Positions 61,211-64,000 of a stretch of 64,000 nt of DNA are shown in pieces. Location: assembly GCA_007570785.1 (NCBI GenBank), contig ML660777.1, forward strand, positions 9,540,499-9,604,498. Reading direction: 5' to 3'. Position numbers and translations under genes: made by a program. Position 1 is the stretch's first letter, and every line of letters starts with the position of its first letter. The notes below the pieces were generated by a model, which searched no databases, was not told where the DNA came from, and saw only the letters and a program-made list of their open reading frames with translations. This DNA is from Antilocapra americana. Lineage: Eukaryota > Chordata > Mammalia > Artiodactyla > Antilocapridae.

Positions 61211-62240
61211 CTAGAAAATATACACTGATTTCAATAAATGTTTAATTAAGATCACCTAGATCCAGTATATGAATGCTGTCCTTATAGGAATAATAGAATT
61301 ACAGCAATTCATCTATATATATTTGTTTATATAAATATAATTAGAACTACATATGTATATATCCATACAAATATGCACAGGGAGTTCATGAACTCTAAAT
61401 CATTGAAATTATTCTCCCCTCAACTACTTGCACTGAAATATGAATCCAAACCAGAGTTGTTTTTTACTTTGCTTGGAAACTGACTCAAAAATTGGAATGA
61501 TTCTTTACTAGCCATGAACACTGACTTTTTCTTTCCCTGCACTATGAAAGGCTCAAAGAGGATGCACCCCACCAGCCCGCTACCCCTACCCCTACCCAGC
61601 TTTTGAAGGCATAAGTCAGAGGATAAGGAGAGAAAAATTAGACTAATAAATTAATGATCTATTGCTGCATGGAAAATTATCCTAAAATTTAACAGCTCAA
61701 AACAACTGTTATTATTATCTCAAAGTTCCTGGGGATCAGAAGTCCACACACAACCCAGTGGGGTATAGTATTGTTAAGGTACTAGATCTGCCATTACAAA
61801 ATACCACAGATTGGGGTGGGGATGGGCATGAACATCAGAAGTTTATTTTCTCACAGTTCTGGAGGCTGAAAGTCTCAGATCTACATGCTGTTTCTGGTGA
61901 GGTCTCTCTTCCTGTCTTGCAGCAGCAGCCTCTCTGCTGTGTTCACACAGGGCCTTCATTCTGAGCACAGGTGGGTTTGAGGGGGTGGGGGTGGGGGTGC
62001 GCTCTGGTATCTCTTCCTCTTCTTACAAGGACATCAGTCCAACTGGATTAAGGCCTCCAACCTCATAAACTCTTTTAACTTTTATTATCTCTTTATAGGC
62101 TCTATCTCCAAATATAGTCACACTGGGGGTTGGGGCTTCGACATGTGGGGTTTGCGGGGACATAATTCAGTCCATAAGAGGTCCCTCTGCTTCACAGTCT
62201 CCCATCGGCTGCAGTCAAGGTGTCGGCCAGGACTCCAGTC
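61211..62240. other. Upstream of coding exon 1, old repeat
   Basis: About 61640-62190 is the ancient repeat also seen near 49.9 kb ('aaataccacagattggggtg', 'tctcacagttctggaggctg'). A G-rich run lies at 61979-61998. No promoter, CpG island or 5' exon of ECT2L could be identified. Confidence 0.4.
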
Positions 62241-62255
62241 TCATCTGAAGGATTT

Positions 62256-62403
62256 TTTAAACTTATTTGCCAGTGCCAGGTCTTTACTGTAGCATGTGGG
62301 ATCTTTGATGTGGCATGGGGGATCTAGTTCCCTGACCAGGGATCAAACCCAGGCCCCCTGCATTGGGAGCATGGAGTAGCCACTGGACCACCAGGGAAGT
62401 CCC
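62256..62403 (-). mobile_element. CHR-type SINE with 15-bp target-site duplication
   Basis: 'cagtgccaggtctttactgt', 'gggatctagttccctgacca', 'actggaccaccagggaagtc'. tcatctgaaggattt lies at 62241-62255 and 62404-62418. Confidence 0.88.
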
Positions 62404-62960
62404 TCATCTGAAGGATTTGTAGCTCGTTCATGTGGTTAAAGCCAGGTTTCAGTTGCTCATGAGCTGTTGGGTAGAGGAATCCCTTGCTTTCCTTGCCACA
62501 TGGGCTTCTCCATAAGGCAATTCATATGGCAGTTGGTTTCCATCAGAGTAAGCAAATGAAAAAGCAAGAGAGGATACACAGAGGGAAGCACAGGTTCTTT
62601 GTAACCTCAGAAGCAGTATCCCTTCACTTCTGCTCTATTCTATTAGGTAAAAGAAAGTAGTTAAGTCCAGGCCACATTCAAGGGGAGCGGATTAGACAAG
62701 AGTAATACAGTCTACCACAGGTAACCCTTTGGGTCAACTTCCTTCCTTTCCTATGTGCAGAACATACTCATTCACTCCCTAAAGCAGACAACCCTAAAGT
62801 TACATCTCAACAATATATTTTTTTTCATCAATACTTTTAGCTTAGATTCCAGGAGACAGAAATGATTCATAACAGTCATGACAAACCAAGATATACTCTT
62901 GACCTACAGATCTCTGAACTAAAAAGAAAAATTATCTGGCCTAGCCCATACACACACTAT

Positions 62961-63150
62961 GCGTGCATGCTCAGTCATGTCTGACTCTTTGTGACACTAT
63001 GGACTGTAGCCCACCAGGCTCATCTGTCCATGGGATTTCCCAGGCAAGAATACTGGAGTGGGTTTCCATTTCCTACTCCAGGGGATCTTCTTGAGCCAGG
63101 TTTCTGGCATTGCAGGCCGATTCTTTACCATTGACCCACCTGGGAAGCCC
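62961..63150 (-). mobile_element. Bov-tA SINE
   Basis: 'gcgtgcatgctcagtcatgt', 'ggactgtagcccaccaggc', 'ttaccattgacccacctggg', ending 'aagcccc'. Near full length; 'cccataca' on both sides suggests the target duplication. Confidence 0.88.
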
Positions 63151-63456
63151 CCATACATACAAGATACATATAAAATGGTAGAACAATAAAAGGATAACTT
63201 CAATAAGTATTCCCATTTGTAATGGATAAAAGTGGTATATAGAAGAGATAATCCATAGCAATTCTGAGATCCTGCTGTAGAGGCTGGATCTCGATTGTCA
63301 TTTTTAGTCTCAATCACATTCTCTTTTAGACCATGTAGGTGACTTCTTTGACAATACTGATTTCCTAATATTTATTTAAAATTATTTGAATTCAGGCAGT
63401 GCTATGTTCACAACTATTTAGAGACTTGTCTCTGTCTTTCTGTATAATCAAAACTA

Positions 63457-63895
63457 TGGTTTATATGGTAGTCATGTACAGATGTGAGAGTTGGACAGTA
63501 AAGAAGGCTGAGGGCCAAAGAATTGATGCTTTCAAACTCTGGTGCTAAAGAAGACTCTTGAGAGTCCCTTGGACAGCAAGGAGATCAAACTAGTCAATCC
63601 TAAATTAAATAAATCCTGCATATTCACTGGAAGGAATGATGCTAAAGTTGAAGCTCCTATACTTTGGCCACCTGATGTGAAGAGCCAACTCACTGGAAAA
63701 GACCCTGATGTTGAGAAAGACTGAAGAAAGGAGGAGAAGGGGGCAACAGAAGTTGAGATGGTTGGATGGCATCCCTGACTCAATGGACATGAGTTTGAGC
63801 AAGCTCTGGGAGATAGTGAAGGATGGGGAAGCCTAGCATGCTACAGTTCATGGGGTCGCAAAGAGTCGGATACAACTTGGTCACTCAACAACAAC
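63457..63895 (+). mobile_element. BovB LINE 3' end, plus orientation
   Basis: Sense tail of the BovB polyprotein gene ('gatgtgagagttggacagta', 'ctttggccacctgatgtgaa', then 'ggggtcgcaaagagtcgg') with stops and small indels. This is the only BovB here that opposes the ECT2L direction, and it lies upstream of the start codon. Confidence 0.88.
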
Positions 63896-64000
63896 TATGA
63901 GCCTAAGCAGACTTTCCTTGGGAAGAGCCAAACTCTAAGTCTCCTCTTCTTGAGATATGCTCCCAACTATGAAAGTATTTGCTGGGTACCACCTTATTCC

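Noticed and set aside
1..64000. CRISPR arrays, operons, phage or plasmid features
   Set aside because: The window is interspersed-repeat-rich vertebrate DNA with spliced exons. The tandem arrays seen are only simple microsatellites.

Overview
This is mammalian, probably bovid (ruminant artiodactyl), nuclear DNA. The window is full of ruminant-specific retroposons: BovB (RTE-type) LINE pieces, Bov-tA tRNA-derived SINEs, CHR-type artiodactyl SINEs and a young bovine-type L1. Long open reading frames are rare, and the real coding sequence is in short exons bounded by GT-AG. I cannot fix the species (cattle, sheep, goat and relatives share these families).

One protein-coding gene dominates the window. 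It lies on the minus strand and I assign it to ECT2L (epithelial cell transforming 2-like, an F-box plus Rho-GEF protein). I could assemble 16 consecutive coding exons by eye. They run from the start codon at 61185 down to 6903, with GT-AG borders at every junction inside the chain and matching codon phase at all 15 junctions. Together they give 2280 coding bases, or 760 codons. From N to C terminus the product has a short leader and a helical segment like that of FBXO16 (exons 1-2), an F-box (exons 3-4), a basic linker (exon 5), a DUF4347-like alpha/beta domain (exons 6-9), a helical linker (exons 9-12) and a Dbl-homology (DH) Rho-GEF domain (exons 13-16). The C-terminal PH-like part, the stop codon and the 3' UTR are not found and probably lie beyond base 1. 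The 5' non-coding exons and promoter were not identified and probably lie above 61.2 kb or beyond base 64000.

Everything else is intron or flank. Main repeat landmarks: a BovB copy at 11.57-13.95 kb with an inverted 5' part and a dead reverse transcriptase; a second BovB at 14.0-14.66 kb; an ERV-type LTR-like stretch near 15.4-15.7 kb; a head-to-head inverted Bov-tA pair at 22.05-22.43 kb; an old mosaic of DNA transposon and other ancient repeats at 28.9-30.8 kb; and a nested cluster at 41.2-45.0 kb. In that cluster an old L1 is broken up by a CHR SINE, a Bov-tA, a BovB and a young L1 that still has a perfect 15-bp target-site duplication. Further BovB 3' ends lie at 48.9, 51.4, 55.9 and 63.5 kb. 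No RNA gene, CRISPR array or second protein-coding gene could be supported.

The most interesting biology is in the ECT2L protein: a degenerate DUF4347-like domain, which appears to lack the His and Cys positions of the family's conserved motifs, sits between an F-box and a GEF domain that has itself lost the usual QR signature of conserved region 3.
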